DNA from: a bacterium
GTDB lineage: Archaea > Thermoproteota > Nitrososphaeria > Nitrososphaerales > Nitrososphaeraceae
Direction of reading: 5' to 3'
Length of the DNA stretch: 8,930 nt
Assembly (NCBI GenBank): GCA_014381105.1
Contig: JACMIO010000026.1
Span: 1 to 8,930 of the forward strand
Part shown: in pieces, positions 6,183 through 8,930 of the stretch
Layout: every line of letters begins with the position of its first letter
Numbering within the stretch: position 1 is the first letter of the stretch
Made by a program: the position numbers and the translations under genes
The notes under the pieces: model-generated
Told to the model about the DNA's origin: nothing
What the model saw: only the letters and a program-made list of their open reading frames with translations
The model's database searches: none

Positions 6183-6190
6183 ATTATAAG
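6183..6190 (+). promoter_or_regulatory. TATA-like box of the dph6-srp54-pus10 operon
   Basis: The sequence attataag is centred about 39 bases before the TTG start of dph6. Transcription would start near 6213, giving a leader of about 13 bases. The element is nearly symmetrical, so it could also be read toward trmI. Inferred. Confidence 0.4.
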
Positions 6191-6225
6191 ACGAATGCGA
6201 TTACCTTGTTTGATATTATACAAAA

Positions 6226-6912
6226 TTGAAATTAGCTTCACTATATTCTGGGGGAAAGGATAGTAATTACTCTATTTTTGAAATGAAAAGACTTGGACAC
6301 GATGTTGTGTGTTTGATCTCCATAATGCCCGAAATTGGTGATAGTTTACTATTTCATTTTCCAAACATTCGCCTTACGGGGACACTGGCGCAAGCAATCG
6401 GACTACCAATTAGAAACTTTCAATCAAGGTCTTCCAGATTAGAAAATGAGATGTATGTACTTGAAAATGCTCTTTCAATGGTAAAAGATGAATTCAGTAT
6501 AGACGGGATAGTGCACGGTGGAATCTCAAGCAAGTTTCAAAAACGGAGTTTTGAAAAAGTCTGTGGGGATCTGCAATTGACAGTATATTCTCCGTTATGG
6601 AATTTCAATCCCAACAACTACCTTCACAATTTGATTGATGAAAAATTCAAAATAACTATTGTTGGTGTTTCCGCATTAGGATTGGGTAGAGAATGGCTTG
6701 GAATTACACTAAACCATGAAAATGTAAAGACGTTAGAGTTTCTCTCTCTAAAATATGGATTTAACCTAAATTTCGAGGGAGGAGAGGCAGAAACATTAGT
6801 TATTGATTGTCCAATTTACAAGAAAAAACTAGAGATTAGAGAGGGAATGGTCAAGTGGTTTGGAGACAATGGAATATTTGAAATAACAGATTATAAATTA
6901 ATAGATAAATAA
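6226..6912 (+). CDS. dph6: diphthine--ammonia ligase (Dph6-type ATP pyrophosphatase)
   Basis: This 228-residue protein belongs to the adenine nucleotide alpha-hydrolase superfamily, Dph6 branch. Dph6 uses ATP and ammonium to amidate diphthine on elongation factor 2, the last step of diphthamide synthesis. The PP-loop SGGKDS is at residues 8-13, close to the N-terminus as in the family. PLW (123-125) and the C-terminal signature EGGEAETLVIDCPIY (184-198) are Dph6 hallmarks. The start is TTG 6226: it gives MKLASLYSGGKDS, matching the usual family beginning, and the first in-frame ATG is codon 20, past the PP-loop. The gene overlaps srp54 by one base (TAATG), so the two are probably co-translated. 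A function on another substrate cannot be excluded, because archaeal paralogues of this domain are poorly characterised. Confidence 0.88.
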   Translation: MKLASLYSGGKDSNYSIFEMKRLGHDVVCLISIMPEIGDSLLFHFPNIRLTGTLAQAIGLPIRNFQSRSSRLENEMYVLENALSMVKDEFSIDGIVHGGISSKFQKRSFEKVCGDLQLTVYSPLWNFNPNNYLHNLIDEKFKITIVGVSALGLGREWLGITLNHENVKTLEFLSLKYGFNLNFEGGEAETLVIDCPIYKKKLEIREGMVKWFGDNGIFEITDYKLIDK

Positions 6913-8270
6913 TGTTAGACAATCTTCGCTCAAGTCTGGGGGCAGCTTTAAAAAAACTCGTGGGCGCTTCTGATGTAAATGAAGAACTGATAGATTCGTT
7001 GTGCAAAGATGTGCAAAGAGCTCTACTCCAATCTGATGTTAACGTGAGATTGGTATTGAATATAACCCAGAATTTGAAAAAAAGATCGCTGGAGGAGTCT
7101 CCTCCTAAGGGATTATCCAGGAAAGATCATATTGTCTCAATCCTTTATGATGAACTTTCAAGATTGATGGGTTACACAGGAGAGAATAATGCTCAAAGCA
7201 AGGAGCCTGAAAAACAAGTCATTTCATTTTCTCCTGGAAAACTCAATATTGTACTAATGTTTGGTATCCAAGGAAGTGGTAAAACAACAGTTACTGCAAA
7301 GCTGGCAAGATGGTTAACAAAACATGGGTATCACGTTGGAGTAATTGGGGCAGATACTTGGAGACCCGGTGCACTAACACAACTTAAAATGAATTGTGTG
7401 AAGATAAATGTTGAAGTATATGGAGACGAAAATAATAAAGATGCACCTTCAATAGTTAAAAATGGAATTAGTCATTTTAAAGATACAGGATCGGATGTAG
7501 TAATAATTGATACTGCTGGAAGACATAAAGATGAAGCAGAGCTTTTAGAAGAGATGAAAAGCATGTACAACATTTCTAAGCCCGATCTAATTCTATTGGT
7601 AATCGATGGGACAATCGGACAACAGGCATATAGTCAGGCAAAGTCGTTCCATGATACGGTTCCTGTCGGTGGGATCATTATAACAAAACTTGATGGGACT
7701 GCGAAAGGTGGTGGAGCTTTGGCTGCGTCGGCTGTAACAGGTGCAAAGATCTTATTTATCGGGAACGGTGAGAGAATTGACGACCTTGAAGAGTTCAGTC
7801 CCACGAGATTTGTTGGTAGAATGCTAGGAATGGGAGACATTAAGGCGATCTTGGATTTAGCGAAAGATTTAGAATTACAGGCAGACGAAAATCAATCCAA
7901 ACGAGTATTAAGTGGCAAAATGACCATTGAAGACTTTTATTCACAAATGGAAAGTGTTGGCAAAATGGGTTTTAGAAACATTATAGACAACATGCCCGGT
8001 CTGTCCGGATTGGTCAAAGAAGATCAACTTGATGTAATCCAGGGGAAATTGGAAAAATGGAGATACATTATACAGTCCATGACAAAACAAGAGAAAAAAA
8101 ATCCTGAGGTAATAAATGATTCGCGAAGAAAAAGAATAGCTAGAGGTTCAGGTGTTGCAGAACATGACGTGAAGGATCTGATAAAGAATTTCAACAATTC
8201 AAAGAGCATGATTAAGCAAAGCAAAGGAAGACAAATGCAAGGAATGCTAAGAAGATTAGGTATAGGATAG
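6912..8270 (+). CDS. srp54: signal recognition particle GTPase SRP54 (Ffh)
   Basis: This 452-residue protein is the GTPase of the signal recognition particle. It binds 7S RNA and the signal sequences of nascent membrane and secreted proteins, and docks on FtsY. The N domain (about 1-95, four-helix bundle) is followed by a G domain with G1 GIQGSGKT (118-125), G2 DTWRPGA (148-154), G3 DTAGRHK (200-206) and G4 TKLDGTAKGGG (258-268). The closing region is GNGERIDDLEEF (284-295). The C-terminal M domain (about 325-452) carries the RNA-binding signature SRRKRIARGSG (404-414) and about eight methionines for the signal-peptide groove. All GTPase motifs are intact and the length is typical of archaea. 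ATG 6912 shares a base with the dph6 stop, and pus10 follows after 14 bases. Linkage to pus10 also occurs in other archaea, as I recall. Confidence 0.97.
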   Translation: MLDNLRSSLGAALKKLVGASDVNEELIDSLCKDVQRALLQSDVNVRLVLNITQNLKKRSLEESPPKGLSRKDHIVSILYDELSRLMGYTGENNAQSKEPEKQVISFSPGKLNIVLMFGIQGSGKTTVTAKLARWLTKHGYHVGVIGADTWRPGALTQLKMNCVKINVEVYGDENNKDAPSIVKNGISHFKDTGSDVVIIDTAGRHKDEAELLEEMKSMYNISKPDLILLVIDGTIGQQAYSQAKSFHDTVPVGGIIITKLDGTAKGGGALAASAVTGAKILFIGNGERIDDLEEFSPTRFVGRMLGMGDIKAILDLAKDLELQADENQSKRVLSGKMTIEDFYSQMESVGKMGFRNIIDNMPGLSGLVKEDQLDVIQGKLEKWRYIIQSMTKQEKKNPEVINDSRRKRIARGSGVAEHDVKDLIKNFNNSKSMIKQSKGRQMQGMLRRLGIG

Positions 8271-8284
8271 TACGATGCAACTAA

Positions 8285-8930
8285 TTGAAAAGTAAATCAG
8301 AATACAATCTATGCAAATGGTGTTCAGAGAGGCAACATATTAGAAACTACCGTCCTCAAAAAATTACTAGGCAGTGCCAAATTTGTCACGGATTATGGAA
8401 CCAATTAGAGGAAACATGTGGCAAGCTTACTCAAGCAACTAAAAATTATCAATACGATACCTTCCAAATTGGGCTTACTCTGGATCACAGCTTTTATGAC
8501 AATGAAGACAAATTTAGATCAAGATTTAAGATAAGAGGAAAAGAAAATATCAAGACAAGTCTATTACGTGAAATTAGAAAAAAATTTAGCAATGTTTCAA
8601 ATAAGAAGACTGATTTACATTCTCCCGACATTACTATTAACGTACAAATTGGTAGAAAATTTGAAACAAATGTTTCTGTCATCTCAAAGACTGTAGTATT
8701 AAGAGGTCGCTACAATAAAACAAAGGGGTTTAAAATTAAGAACAAAAATTCTACAAATGATAGATTGGAAATTAATCAGCGCCATATCGAAAAAATCTTG
8801 AAAAAAGAAATATCGGATCAATTCAATTCAGATTCCATAGTTTTTTGGCCAGTAGGAAAAGAAGAGCCTGAAAGTCTGGTGCTTGGGAATGGAAGACCAT
8901 TTTACGTGTCAATTAAGAATTCAAAAAAAA
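8285..8930 (+). CDS. pus10: tRNA pseudouridine synthase Pus10, partial (3' end beyond window)
   Basis: A frame open from TTG 8285 to the window edge (215 codons seen) encodes the N-terminal half of Pus10, which makes pseudouridine 54 and/or 55 in the T-loop of archaeal tRNAs. Two CxxC knuckles, LCKWC (Cys10, Cys13) and CQIC-HGL (Cys31, Cys34), form the Pus10 zinc module. FQIGLTLD, then FKIRGKENIKTSLLREI and VVLRGRYNKTKG, match the THUMP-like region. LGNGRPF (200-206) is the catalytic-domain signature. The residue aligned with the catalytic Asp of GREDVDVRMLGxGRPF is Glu194 here (GKEEPESLVLGNGRPF). The start must be non-ATG: TAA directly precedes TTG 8285, and there is no in-frame ATG in the visible part. 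It follows srp54 by 14 bases, so it is probably in the same operon. The frame is intact to the edge. Confidence 0.88.
   Translation, partial: MKSKSEYNLCKWCSERQHIRNYRPQKITRQCQICHGLWNQLEETCGKLTQATKNYQYDTFQIGLTLDHSFYDNEDKFRSRFKIRGKENIKTSLLREIRKKFSNVSNKKTDLHSPDITINVQIGRKFETNVSVISKTVVLRGRYNKTKGFKIKNKNSTNDRLEINQRHIEKILKKEISDQFNSDSIVFWPVGKEEPESLVLGNGRPFYVSIKNSKK

Noticed and set aside
7634..8224. Two minus-strand open frames inside srp54
   Set aside because: They overlap the conserved G4 and M-domain coding sequence; shadow frames.
8494..8682. Minus-strand open frame of 62 codons near the right end
   Set aside because: It is antisense to the partial pus10 frame, which carries recognisable Pus10 motifs.

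Overview
The window reads as chromosomal DNA of an ammonia-oxidising-type archaeon (Thaumarchaeota / class Nitrososphaeria). The evidence is an A+T-rich sequence, archaeal TATA-like boxes about 26 nt upstream of very short or absent leaders, a type II (archaeal) glyceraldehyde-3-phosphate dehydrogenase, archaeal SRP54, Dph6, TrmI and Pus10, and a small DUF5679-type zinc-ribbon protein. A low-GC member of Nitrososphaerales (for example a Nitrosocosmicus relative) is a guess only. No mobile element, tRNA or CRISPR array was found.

Layout. (1) 1-1178, + strand: a small coupled frame, then a secreted or surface protein with a signal peptide and a C-terminal membrane anchor. (2) 1179-1877: a long stretch without a convincing protein gene. 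It holds a compact RNase P RNA gene (rnpB, minus strand, about 1422-1710), recognised by its P1, P2, P3 and P4 pairings and conserved regions. (3) 1878-2924, minus: type II GAPDH. A divergent promoter region (2925-3124) with two adjacent palindromes separates it from (4) trpG-trpD on the + strand (3125-4794, overlapping by one base). (5) 4855-6114, minus: a DUF5679-type zinc ribbon with a lysine-rich tail, and the tRNA m1A methyltransferase TrmI. (6) 6226-8930, + strand: dph6, srp54 and a partial pus10 that runs off the end, probably one operon (one-base overlap, then a 14-nt gap).

How the genes fit together. The right half concerns translation and protein export. TrmI and Pus10 modify tRNA, Dph6 finishes diphthamide on elongation factor 2, and SRP54 targets nascent membrane and secreted proteins; the RNase P RNA at left matures tRNA 5' ends. 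The centre is central and amino-acid metabolism: GAPDH for gluconeogenesis/glycolysis, and TrpG/TrpD for the first two steps of tryptophan synthesis, with no trpE here.

Most notable points: the rnpB gene; the pus10 gene, which has no in-frame ATG in the visible part and must start at TTG; and, in that Pus10, Glu where the family's catalytic Asp is expected (GKEE in place of GRED). I see no clearly new multi-gene system in this window.
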